39,165 nt of DNA from Plantago elongata (Eukaryota > Streptophyta > Magnoliopsida > Lamiales > Plantaginaceae), in the NCBI GenBank assembly GCA_036897095.1, contig JAYMSP010000909.1, positions 1 through 39,165 of the forward strand, read 5' to 3'. This document shows, one piece after another, positions 19,831-30,063 of the stretch; positions within the stretch are counted from its first letter, which is position 1; each line of letters begins with the position of its first letter. A program made the translations under genes and the position numbers. Under the pieces are notes generated by a model, which was given only the letters and a program-made list of their open reading frames with translations, was not told where the DNA came from and searched no databases.

Positions 19831-21708
19831 CTAATAAACATTAGCAGTAATGAGCTTAAACCACTGGCTGTGTCCACCATCTGCACAAGTTGTGGTAGTA
19901 CCATCAGACTCACACAAACACTTCTTGGCCATAACCTTTGAAGAGTAATCCAAATTCATATCTAAACAGAGTCCCTCTTTGTTCCTCAACTCCATCTTGT
20001 AGTCCGATACAAACTCCCACTGACTTTTCTCCGACAAACAATCAGTTGTAAGCGTCACTGGAAGTTCCTCTCCAGGTGCTGATATGCACAAGTCAGTCCC
20101 CTTCAACTTGATTGGTGTTCCGTTTCCTCCGTGATTCCATTTGCTGAATCCCAGACAATCCCCAGCAACAACATTCGACCCGTCAGCCTTCATGCATTTG
20201 CTAGAACCTAGGTGGTTCAATACGTAGTAGCTTGGCCCATTCGACTTTGGATCTGAAATTAATTAGTAGAGAATACATGATCAATGCAGCTCCAATGGAA
20301 CAATAGACGCTAAATTTATCTTTTAAAAAAAAAAACAAGAAGAAGAAGATTATTGTAGTTTTACATACCTTGAAGTGTCTGCTGCATTAGCTGAAGCCTT
20401 TGATGGTAACTTGGTTTGGCAAGTGCAGTCCAATCAGGATTGAGCATACCAAAAGGGTCAGCCAATGAATAAACACCTTTCCACAGATAGTAAGTCCCCT
20501 GAAGACACCAGAAACTCCAATCAAGATCTTTTTCAGCCAAATATCCCATCAAGCATCCGATGAACTCTTCTTCGACCTTCTTGTTATCGTTATCATGAGT
20601 GTTTGTTCCGAATTCACTATATAGCAATGGATTGTTACCTTCTAACAAGAATCCAGTATTGTTCTCCACTTCCTTAATCATAGTCTCACAATCCTGGTCA
20701 CCATTCGACCATGAATATCTATGTGCTTCATAAACAATTTTGCCAGGGACATTGAAGTTCACAGGCTTTTCTTTCAGGAATGTAAAATCCAGGTCGTAGT
20801 TGAAACCTGAGACAAGGATCAATACGTTCGGGTTGGCCTTGTGGATTGCTTGGGCTCCTCTCGGCATCCATTGCCTCCACACTGTTGCGTTTTGGCCTGG
20901 ACCACGGAGCTCGTTACGCAGACTCATAGCCATAACCTGCGCGGATAAATTAAATACTTAGATCATAAACAATTTACATTGTGCTTGCTAGTAAAACATG
21001 CATGTAATACCAATTGAAACACACAAAAGCAATTAAATTAATATTTTAAAGATGGATCGATGGAAAATAAATACGCACCAATTGAATAACACAAGCAATT
21101 AAATTAATATTTTAAAGATGGATCGATAGAAAATAAATACGTACCATTGGTGTATCTTTGTATCTCTTGGCAACCATGGACAAACCATCTACCCACTCAT
21201 TGGGATCAAAGTACTGATCACCAAAGAAACCGTTCCCGTCATTGTTATCGCAGCACCACTGAGGCTTGCTAACTTGGCAATCAAGCAACGTCATGACACC
21301 GTTATTCCCAAGAGCATCGATTGCGGCCTTTTGAGCATCAACCAATGTCATATCCAAGAATTGAGGATTGTACCTGGCCACGCCCACAATAGCTTCGTCA
21401 AGGCCGAGACCGAGCAAGGACTGAGCCACGGTCAGGTTAGCGAAACGAGTGTACATATGAACAGCCCAAGTGAGCCTGACGCAGTTGAATCCCATGGCAG
21501 AGATGTGTTTGGCGATATCGTTGACAGGCTGCTTGTAAAGGCCTTCTGGCAGCATAGGCTCGAGATGGGCAGCCCAGTTGATACACTTGAGTTTGACTCG
21601 GTCACCACTGGTGTCGTCGACAATCCATCTGGAATTTGTGGAGAGAGGAAGGGCGTGGGAGAAAGCTGCAAAGGAGAGAAGGAGAAGAAAGACAAGGGAT
21701 TTCGACAT
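19831..21708 (-). CDS. Secreted GH5 family glycoside hydrolase (cellulase-like) with C-terminal ricin-B-like lectin domain
   Basis: The three exons, in transcript order, are 21708-21145, 20936-20369 and 20252-19831 (1554 nt, 517 residues), with GT-AG introns and matching phases. Residues 1-19 (MSKSLVFLLLLSFAAFSHA) form a signal peptide, so secretion to the wall or apoplast is expected. Residues 20-370 are a GH5 (clan GH-A) TIM barrel. The acid/base is E197 in SLRNELRG, the nucleophile is E296 in LLYSEFGTN, and YEAHRYSW (His260) lies between them. The substrate is likely a beta-glucan or mannan, but specificity cannot be read from sequence. Residues 378-517 resemble a ricin-type beta-trefoil (paired Cys, SQWEF, LRNKEGLCLDMN, SQWFKL) and are probably carbohydrate-binding. 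An in-frame ATG at 21726 would add six residues; I prefer 21708 because of its AACAATG context and immediate signal peptide. A TATA box lies just upstream. Confidence 0.93.
21011..21144. repeat. Tandem duplication of the first 66 bp of GH5 intron 1
   Basis: Copies 21011-21078 and 21079-21144 share AGATGGATCGAT.GAAAATAA and the preceding AT-rich core. In transcript order the second copy starts exactly at the splice donor (GTACGT). The other copy begins GTGCGT, so a second donor-like site lies 66 nt into the intron. Reading through the first copy meets an in-frame stop. Confidence 0.9.
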
Positions 21709-21763
21709 TGTTAGCTGATAATGCATGGAAAGAAGATATGAGAATAAGTGAACGTGAGTGAAG

Positions 21764-21771
21764 TATTTATA
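21764..21771 (-). promoter_or_regulatory. TATA box of the GH5 gene
   Basis: On the minus strand TATAAATA lies 56 nt upstream of the ATG at 21708, which implies a short leader of roughly 25-30 nt. Confidence 0.7.
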
Positions 21772-22214
21772 CTAGTTCAATAATTTGTGACCAAAATCAA
21801 CTAGAGTTCTTAACTATCCAGAACTTAATTTATTTAACAAGTTTTGTGATTTCCAATATCTACTAGTAACCATCTATTGAGTTTTGATCATTCACCGACT
21901 CACTTGTACTTATCTATCATATCTGGATAATGTTACGTTCTTTAGTGTTCTAGTTTGACTCGACTAACTCTGATTTTTAACGCTTATCGGTTTTATTTTA
22001 TTATGAGTCAATTTGCATCTAGCTATCTTGTTATATACACAGAGTCCCATAAGAATTGAATTTTATGTTATTAATAAAATAATTCATATTATTAATTCAA
22101 ATATTTATATTATTAATGAAATAAAATTTATTATAGTATAAAAAACTCTAATATATAGTGAAAGTATGGGCATTTTAATTCATAATGTCCATGATTTTCT
22201 TAATAATATAATGA
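21772..22214. other. Upstream region of the GH5 gene
   Basis: AT-rich promoter-side DNA between the GH5 TATA box and the solo LTR. I recognise no discrete regulatory element or second gene. Confidence 0.5.
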
Positions 22215-22219
22215 AAGTA

Positions 22220-23860
22220 TGTATGTCCTAGAGACAACAATTTATAAGGATAATATGTATTATGATCACATCACATTCAATTTATTATGTTTAATAATAT
22301 TGTTATTGATATTGCATTTATTGAATTGATTATTTAGTTGTTTGAATAATTTGATAAGATGTTCCCCTGGACCATACGATTATCAACAAGTATGTGAGAA
22401 CTTGGATGACATATCGTAAGTCCTAAAATAGCCCCAATCGTGTGTCATTAAGATTTGAGATATCAATGACACGTTAGAGATTGACATGTAATATGCATCA
22501 TATTCTTGAAGAATGTAGTAGTTCTCACGACTACGAAATAACTTGGTCATTCATGATGGATGCATGGACACCTTAGAGGGTGTTGGTAGACCCGCCGAGA
22601 AACCATTTGGTTAACTCTATTCATGTCTATGGAAGTATCGGTGTGCAAGGTGATGTATTAGTCATTTGACTTTAGGTCAATACTATTACATGTTTGATGT
22701 CGTGTACTTTGACCATGATCAATGCTTGCACTCCTAATGGGGTAGATACAGCATGCGTTGGGTATACCACATAGCACATGGGAGTAATGGTTGAGCCAAG
22801 ATAGGATTCATTCATCGCAATAGACATTGAAGAGAATACTTTACATCTCATAGTTAGGTTGATCATTAGTCATTGACCAATGCATTACGATGTATTCAAA
22901 ATGGTGTTTGAATATGATCGAGGATCAACTAACAAGATTGAGAAATAAATGATAAGTTATTTGAACAGACATGAAATCAAGTTCTAGACTTATTCGAGTA
23001 TTCATGAATGAAAGGACTGTATCATCATTAGAGCCTTATATTACAGGTGATTTGTATATCCTCACAAACGTCCTTATATATTAATATTGTCCGGTAAATT
23101 GTCTAGGAATTTCACCGTGAACTTAATTGGATTAAGGCTTGATATATAAGACCCTATGGGTCACACTATATGGAGAATACTTTACCAAACTAAGGATGTT
23201 GATTAGAATATTATTTATTGTAAATAATATTGAAATAATTTTGATTGGTTCAAATTAGATTTGAACAATTATGTTGGAGTGTTATAGTTGGACTAATTCG
23301 AAATTAGAGTTCAATAATATAAACTGGGCTGAATGAAGAACAACTAGGCAGATGAATGGAGTTGGGCCAAGCCTAACATAGGAACAAACGGATGGGGACA
23401 GCCCCACTCCACTTCTTTTGTTTTTCGGTCAGTTACTTCATCATGGCTTTAATTGTCATTAATTGAATTTTCTGTCAGCTTCTTCTTCTGGGAAGTTTTG
23501 ATATTGTTTTATCAATACAACAGGGAGTTGGCTTCGTTGTGAATGATGAAGAAAAATTAGATTATTCTTCAACACACATTTCACAAAAAACAAAAATAGA
23601 GAAGAACAAATTTGATTGGTTCTTATAAAAACACTTCTAACATATAAATATAAGAACATCCTAGCGTTTTTCTTGGTAAAGGGAACTACTGTGGATACCA
23701 AGGTTTAAGGAGCAACAAACAGTCTGGATTCGCACGAGGAGTGGAATTTAGTTGGAGAGGATCTCGAAGCTATTGACTATATGAAGAAGGAGATTGACCA
23801 GTTACTGGACTTTGCTGACCCCGTGTTGCAAGCTGACAGTTGCGAATTGGATTGTTAACA
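22220..23860. mobile_element. Solo LTR, 1.64 kb (TSD AAGTA)
   Basis: The segment starts TGTATGTCCTAGAGAC and ends GGATTGTTAACA. It is bounded by a perfect 5-bp duplication, AAGTA, at 22215-22219 and 23861-23865. TG..CA ends with a 5-bp TSD are the hallmark of an LTR inserted by a retroviral-type integrase. No gag, pol or second LTR is present, so this is a solo LTR left by unequal recombination. The superfamily (Copia or Gypsy) cannot be told from the LTR alone. It lies about 450 bp upstream of the GH5 TATA box. Confidence 0.85.
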
Positions 23861-23865
23861 AAGTA

Positions 23866-25552
23866 AGATTTCAGTTTATTCGAACATGTTAAATTACTGT
23901 TATCATGTTGGTCTAAATTTTTTTGAAATTCTGTTGCGTGTGCTTAGAGTACAGTCTGATCGAATATACCAACATATAGTACGTTCTATATAAATTATCT
24001 ACAACCGTCTCTCAGGTGACGTGCTCCTATTTATATATCATATAAATGATTAGGTTTCAAAATATAAATATTACATAGAATGAAAAATTTAGAATTGAAT
24101 CAAATTTTATTTAGACGGAGTACCAAAGTTAAATTTAATACTATTTATTTTTCCTTCTCTCTAAAATTTTATTTTATTACAAGTAACCCCCCTTAAAAAT
24201 ATTAAATTATGATAAAGAAGTCTTGATGTTCTAAATTTCATATTTTCATCTATCATGTCCTTCAAATCATTGATTTTTTCTTTTAATGGAGCATATGGAA
24301 ACTCCATTGAAGCTCCAAAATTAAACCGAAGCTTGGAAGCTCAAACTTCGAAGCTAAAGCACCAAATCTGGAACTTCCCCTTTTGCAATTTTATTTTTTC
24401 CAAAAATTTCTTTAACGAAGAAGTTGGATAAAACCATAACAAAGTTAAAGTATTGGGGTTTTATTTGAAAGTCTTAGGAATTATATTGAAGTATTATGTG
24501 TATATTGTAAAATGAAAAATATTTGGGATAAATATTTTATAAGATAAAATTTATATTGTAAAAAGAATTTAAATAAAGGGGTAATCTAGACTGTTTACTA
24601 GAAGCCAAATTTTATGCTTAAATTAAGTTTTATTATAAATTTTAAATCATTAAGGACCTAATCGTTTACGTAGTATAGAGTTGGATGAATGTAATATTTC
24701 TTTTCCCTAATAATGTTACATATACAAAGCATATCTAGAAGGTTTCAAGAATAACGAAAAATAACAAAGACCCTTCTTTATGTTGGAGAATAAGTTGATT
24801 GAGCAACCATATATACGTTCTAAAGTTATAAAATGTGTAACTTAGTTTTAAAGTTGAAATGTCAAGATGACATATCTTTAAGATAATTTTATATGTCGTT
24901 CATCCTTTGTTTTGACATGTTTTATTGTTGATAACATAGTAAGTTGTGCATGTTATGTAATAATGTAATACAACATGGGCGAAAATCAATACTCGATGTG
25001 AATAAGAGTTGACTCGAACTAGTGAGGTACAAATTGGGAGTATACATATTCTAGAAGAAGTGTTTTGCACTTCTCCCATGGTTTTACTCCAAATTTACCT
25101 ATTAATTGACTATTTTTGAAATTAAAATGAGTTAATTTTGTAACTCATGTTCTAGCATGTCTAATGCGATTTTATGGTGGCTTTAATACATGAATTAATT
25201 TGTGACATTTTGATGAATTAATTTCTCCACCACTTTGAAGACAAAACAACATGATACAATCTCCTCGTCCTCCTCTCTCTCATCTTTTGGCATATATATC
25301 ATCATTACCATCTTATTTCATAGAGACTTACATAGTAGGCATATACTTGAGCATTAAGAGTGTTTCAACTTCCAACACTTGAATGGTTCGAATGAACTAA
25401 TTTTATTGCTTCCAAAATTAATTGTCATTAAATGTTGTACCTTGGGAGCATATTACTGAAGTAAGTCTGAAGCATAGAAAGATGAAAAATTTTGCTTAAA
25501 GGAAGTGGTCACACCACTGTATTATCCAGCATTCAATCCGAAACTTTTTAGT
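23866..25552. other. AT-rich intergenic DNA
   Basis: No gene is recognised. GACGGAGTACC at 24114-24124 looks like one end of an eroded Stowaway-type element. A short imperfect foldback lies at about 25025-25100: AGGTACAAATTGGGAGTA against TACTCCAAATTTACCT, with inner arms AGAAGTG/CACTTCT. Confidence 0.5.
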
Positions 25553-25560
25553 ATTTGTAC

Positions 25561-26665
25561 TAGGGCTGCGCAACGGACGGATACGGATCAATCCGCATCC
25601 GTTTGATCGGATATCCGGTCAAACGGATGGAAAAATAGTTCATCCGTTATCCAATCCGTTCCGAGTGGATTGGATATGGATAAATCCGCAGGATAACGGA
25701 TAAATTCGGCGGATATCCGTATCCGGTAAATTTAAATGAAAAAAAAAGAAGAAGAGAAAGGGAAAGAAGAAGAAGTCTTCTTCAGCTAAAAAAAACCCTC
25801 TTCTCCGCCCGCCGGAGCTAGAATTTGGAAGCCCTGACCGCACTCTGAGAAGCAAATGCACATCAATTGAGTTTTTGACTCCAGTAGATTAAGATAGAAG
25901 GACATTGTTATAGAAGACAATAGCCATACAACTGCAGTAACCTTCTTAATGAATTGCTAACCTTTTGGCTTCGGCCCCATGCCCATGTAATTCGTCACTA
26001 ACACCATGATGCCAAGCATCATAGCCATGGAGATCTACTTGAGATCATTCTCCATATTCCTCATATTAGCAAGAGATTGCGCGCAGAATATGGTCGCGAA
26101 CCACGAGAAGATCTTGTACCGAAACATGGCGCCGAAGACACCGAAAACGACGGCGATGAAGCCAGAGTAATCGATGGGGAGATCCTGAGCGGCGACGATT
26201 GGAGGCTTATACGGCCTCGCAGCTGATGGGAGACGTGGATCGTTTAATTGCGATGCCAAGACGAAGAAGACGATTAAACGAAGAAGGCGGCCGACGGCCG
26301 ACGGCTGGAAGAGAAATGGCTGGCGGCTGGAAGAGTAGAAGATGGAATGGAAGAAAGGCTGGACCCTAGTGACGATCTCTTGACATCCGATAGCATGCGA
26401 ATAATGCCATAAGCTGACTCAATTCAAAATATACAATTGAACGAGAAACAGAAGAAACTGGCAGCTGCTTAGCAAGAGTAGAGAATTAGGGTAATGTAAA
26501 ATAACAATAATACCCCTGGTCTAACGGATAAACGGATATCCGACGAATTTATCCGTTTTGATCCGTTCAAAACGGATTAAGTAAAACCCCATCCGCGATC
26601 TGATCCGGTCCGTTTTCGCGGATAACGGACCGGATTTGCGGATCCGAATGAAATGAGCAGCCCTA
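25561..26665. mobile_element. Non-autonomous hAT element (Pack-hAT type) carrying a host gene copy
   Basis: This 1105-bp element has ends TAGGGCTGCGCA and TGAGCAGCCCTA and is bounded by a perfect 8-bp duplication ATTTGTAC (25553-25560 and 26666-26673), the hAT signature. Both subterminal regions (25571-25735 and 26520-26645) are dense with CGGAT/ATCCG motifs in both orientations, like hAT transposase-binding arrays. There is no transposase. The middle holds a minus-strand copy of a host Asterix-like gene, with GC-rich sequence on its 5' side that looks like captured leader. Mobility would need a transposase from elsewhere. Confidence 0.9.
25957..26259 (-). pseudogene. Captured Asterix-like (PAT complex subunit) gene inside the hAT element
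   Basis: A contiguous 303-nt minus-strand frame matches the small ER membrane protein Asterix (WDR83OS family), recalled as a PAT-complex partner of CCDC47 in insertion of multipass membrane proteins. Visible motifs are RPYKPPIVAAQDLPIDYSGF, GVFGAMFRYKIFSWFA, CAQSLANMRNMENDL and, after the break, SMAMMLGIM, VTNYMG and GPKPKG. Two lesions disable it: the expected start codon is TTG (26259-26257), and codon 75 is TAG (26037-26035) where the family, from memory, has Gln. Otherwise the 101-codon frame is open to its terminal TAG at 25957. It is continuous with no introns, so it was either captured from cDNA or from an intron-poor stretch. The two lesions suggest it is not translated as the full protein. 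Confidence 0.88.
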
Positions 26666-26673
26666 ATTTGTAC

Positions 26674-28125
26674 GCTCAACATTGTATTTCCACGAACATA
26701 AGAAGGTAAGAGTTGTTAGTTTACTTCTCACTCTTACTGAGTTTGTGAATTATAATTTGTATAATATAATAATTGCAGTCTTATACTTTTGATGGCATAT
26801 CGCGGATAAAAAATCATCCGGATTATAAGATGTCAATTAACACTTTCGCATACATATTCAAACCTCTCTTTAGTCTTAACTATCAGTAGCTAGTTAGAGC
26901 AACGCAATGTTGTATTACTAATTCAAATAACACATTAGATAAAGATAATCTGAAGTTTAGTAGTCCAAGTGATTCAAAACTCTTAATTTATAAGTTTAAC
27001 CACCCATCTCAATGGCACCGAAACTCTAATTTGGACATTAATTGATCTATTTAGGTTATGTTCTCTTCTTCTAAAGAGAATTGGACTGAACTGATATTAA
27101 CCAAATTAAATTATTATATAACAAATAATTAAGCATAACTAAACCAAACATAATATAATTGCACTGAACTGAAATAAGTTTTCACATGATCGAGAACAAA
27201 GTCTTACCAATGTATCAACTTGGAAACTAATGCAATAATGAATTACCCGAAATGAAACCCGGGGAACGAAGATAATGGCAATAAGAGCAACTAATATTCA
27301 CAACTTACCTTTGAATCCCAAACACCAACCGCGACTCTTGGAATTCGATTTATTACTTGGGTGAGAGACCCTCCCCAAATTAGTTCAATTGGAGGCCATC
27401 CACTATTCATCTTCCATCTCCACTTTCCAACTCCACTGTTCACCTTCTCCTCTGCCATTGTTCACTGCCATTGTATCTCCTCTGCCATTGTTCACCGCCA
27501 CTGTATCCACTGCCTGCCGTCCACCTGTTTCGCCGTCACCTCCACCGTCAACTCTATTGCCCCCGCCGCCACATCACCATTCCACAATTTCAAATCTCAA
27601 AATTTGTTTTCAAGGATCTTTTTTCCGTGATGTTAGTTGTTGGAGTCTCTCCCCTTGCATTAAACCCTTATTACTTTTCGACAGATGTACTACAAGAATT
27701 TTAATCAATTAAAATTCAAATTTTACTACTCTTATCTAATAATCACATTTTTTCCCTTAAATTATGACTATTATTTTATCTCCCGTGAACGTATAATAAC
27801 ATGTGTAACTTTATGACTCTAATTACCAACAAATAATAATGAAAGAGTCGAAATTCTTTATTGTATGTGATGTTTTGATTTTTGTTTTATGTTACCATAA
27901 TTCCTTATGACAATTAAAGTAATGACGTATTCAAATTTACAAAGAAATGAGAAAATAATAGTGTGGCTTAATAAGAAATGATGAAATGAAAATGAAAATT
28001 TGGATTAATTGGATGGTTGAAGAGGAAGATTTGGATGGGCTTGGAAGGTGAGTGGAATGATGACGAGATAAAAAAAAAAAGGGTTGGATGGTGTTGTAAC
28101 TATTGGAGATGGTTAACAATGTTAA
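26674..28125. other. Intergenic DNA with a CT/CA-rich patch
   Basis: No gene is supported. The 27400-27590 segment is pyrimidine-rich, with repeated CCATTGTTCAC.GCCA.TGTAT motifs that open several frames at once. This looks like low-complexity leader-type sequence, not a protein. The remainder is AT-rich. Confidence 0.5.
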
Positions 28126-28129
28126 ATTT

Positions 28130-28284
28130 CATGTATTTCTTCTCCTTCTCTACTGCAGAGCAACCTTATCCCACTGTCCCACATGCCATACCCTTCCCCT
28201 TTCTACGAGATCCAAATGGAACATCGTTATCAATGATGACCAAGTGAAGCTCAAATGCATCAACTGAACTTACCATCTCACGCC
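28130..28284 (+). pseudogene. Relic of a second GH5 gene (signal peptide and N-terminus only)
   Basis: In one plus-strand frame this reads VFLLLL, then HTLPLSTRSKW, DDQVKLKCIN, a TGA stop and TYHLTP. The intact GH5 gene at 19831-21708 reads VFLLLL, HALPLSTNSRW, GDRVKLKCINW and AAHLEP at the same places. The stop replaces the Trp of CINW (TGG to TGA). The similarity ends at about 28284 and nothing of the catalytic domain follows. It is in opposite orientation to the intact gene and about 6.4 kb away, so a decayed inverted paralog or fragment is likely. Confidence 0.75.
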
Positions 28285-28289
28285 TATAC

Positions 28290-28970
28290 GGCCAAAAAGG
28301 CCTACTAAATTTTTGGCCCAAAATAAAATTGAAACTTCGTATAAACTATTAATCTTTTATAAATTAAAATTTTCTTACAAAGATAATAATACACTAGAGA
28401 AATTGTTATGAATATGTTTAATATAAATTTATAAGCGAAATGAATTTTCACAATAATATGTAAACTGTGTGAAGACATAGTTAATATATGATGAATTAGT
28501 TGATTTGATAAATATATTATATTTAAGAAATGAACTAATGAATTATAAACTCATTAGTTTATTAAATAAATTATAAAAATCATTGGATATCTTATCACTT
28601 TGCTAAGGTAAAAGGGAGAAGAAGCCTATTGTATATAGAATTATAGATTGAGCTACAATGATAGCTGCCTAGCTGGGGTGGTGGTCAAACTAATTTCCAG
28701 TCCCATTCGTATGTCATCTCAATTATGATGTATGTGGTGTGGCTTATATTAGAAAATAGAGCATTGGGCCAATACAAAATGGTTATCGTCTCGTAGTGTA
28801 AATTAGGCATGAAAATGCATTAAACCACAAAATAATTATTAACTTTTCTTAAACATTTATTAATCATAGTTATAACTGTAACCGTTCAACAATTGAACAA
28901 TTATAACCGTAATCAATCTGACTTTAAGTTATGATTACCATTTCAAAATTTTATTTAAGACGCACGATTT
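28290..28970. other. AT-rich intergenic DNA
   Basis: I find no gene or element ends between the GH5 relic and the poly-T repeat block. A short CC/GG inverted pair (CGGCCAAAAAGGCC) occurs at about 28288. Confidence 0.5.
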
Positions 28971-28974
28971 TTTT

Positions 28975-29545
28975 TGTTTATGTATTTTGCCTTGTTGGGA
29001 CACCTATCCAACCCTCCTCCTGGGTGCCCGACTAAAAAAATAAAATATCGTGTAAGAAAATTATTTTTGTTAATTATTTTTTTGTCGGGTAGGTTTACCC
29101 CAGGGTGCCCGACAAAAAAATTAAAAATTTGTGAAAATGTAAAAAAAAAATATTTTTGTTAACTTTTTTTTTGTCGGGTTGGGGTTTGGGTACCCCCACC
29201 ACACCCACCACCGTCCCTCCTGGGTACCCGAAAAAAAAAACTAAAATTTCATGGATACCAAAGAAAATTATATTTTTGATAACCTTTTTTTTTGTCGGGA
29301 ATTCCACCCCGCCCCCCTTAACCGACCAAAATATTAAAATTTCGTGAAACGCAAGAAAAAAAATTAAAATTTCGTGAAACGCAAGAAAAATTATATTTTT
29401 GTTAAATTTTTTTTTCGGGCAGGGGGTAGGGTATCGGGGACCCTACTCCCCACCCCCCCCTCCGGCTACTCGACAAAAAAAATTAAAATTTTGTGGAAAT
29501 ATAAGAAAATTATATTTTTGTTAACTTTTTAATTTTTGGAGATTG
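28975..29545. repeat. Tandem block of ~80-150-bp units with CCCGAC(A)n ... (T)nGTCGGG
   Basis: About five degenerate units each contain a CCCGACAAAAAAA-type start (about 29026, 29107, 29227, 29320 and 29468), an ATTAAAATTTCGTG core, ATTATATTTTTGTTAA, and a TTTTTTTTGTCGGG-type end followed by a G-rich or C-rich linker. The A-run and T-run ends are complementary, so each unit can fold on itself. Frames in this block are repeat artefacts. Confidence 0.8.
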
Positions 29546-29873
29546 TTAAGCGCATGACTGTTTTTACAAAATGCAGGACACATTTTTATATATAACAAAA
29601 GGCCCAACAAATTATATAAATAGAATTAGTCCCAATTTTCGTAAATTTATCAAATTATCACATTCTCGAAAATATATGAATGTATATACACTACGATACC
29701 ATACGTAACGAAAATCAATATTATAAAATCATTAGTCATACTTTACAAATAATGATGAATTTGAGATGTTTATATTGTTATAATTCATATTCGTAATCGT
29801 TAATATTTATTTAATTACTTAGTATAATTAAATTAACTAACTTTACATTAATAATTTAAAAAAAAACTAAAAC

Positions 29874-29963
29874 TGACCAGGACTCGGTCCTAGTCATATC
29901 TGAATCTGACCAGGACCGAGTCCTGGCCAGAACCAGGTCTGACCAGGACCGTGTCCTGGTCAG
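29874..29963. repeat. Array of three near-identical palindromes (hairpins)
   Basis: Three copies of CTGACCAGGAC-NNN-GTCCTGGTCAG lie at 29874-29896, 29906-29930 and 29939-29963, about 33 bp apart. The 3-nt loops are TCG, CGA and CGT. The third copy has perfect 11-bp arms; the other two have one arm mismatch each. The surroundings are AT-rich, so the GC-rich stems stand out. Confidence 0.9.
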
Positions 29964-30008
29964 GTTCAGATCTGCCACTCATGATAGATCTGCCAAATCG
30001 GAGGTGTA

Positions 30009-30042
30009 AAGCTCCGCCCAGATCTAAATCTAGGCGGAGCTT
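30009..30042. repeat. Fourth hairpin next to the palindrome array
   Basis: AAGCTCCGCC (30009-30018) is perfectly complementary to GGCGGAGCTT (30033-30042) across a 14-nt loop. A further GCCGGAGCT lies just beyond (about 30054-30062). Confidence 0.85.
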
Positions 30043-30063
30043 GATAGCTCCATGCCGGAGCTG

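Noticed and set aside
25025..25100. Short imperfect inverted repeat as a MITE
   Set aside because: The arms are only 16-18 bp with mismatches and there is no clear target duplication. It is mentioned only in the intergenic entry.
27361..27712. Overlapping frames of 77-107 codons in a CT/CA-rich patch
   Set aside because: Three frames are open at once over low-complexity sequence and no conserved motif is present.
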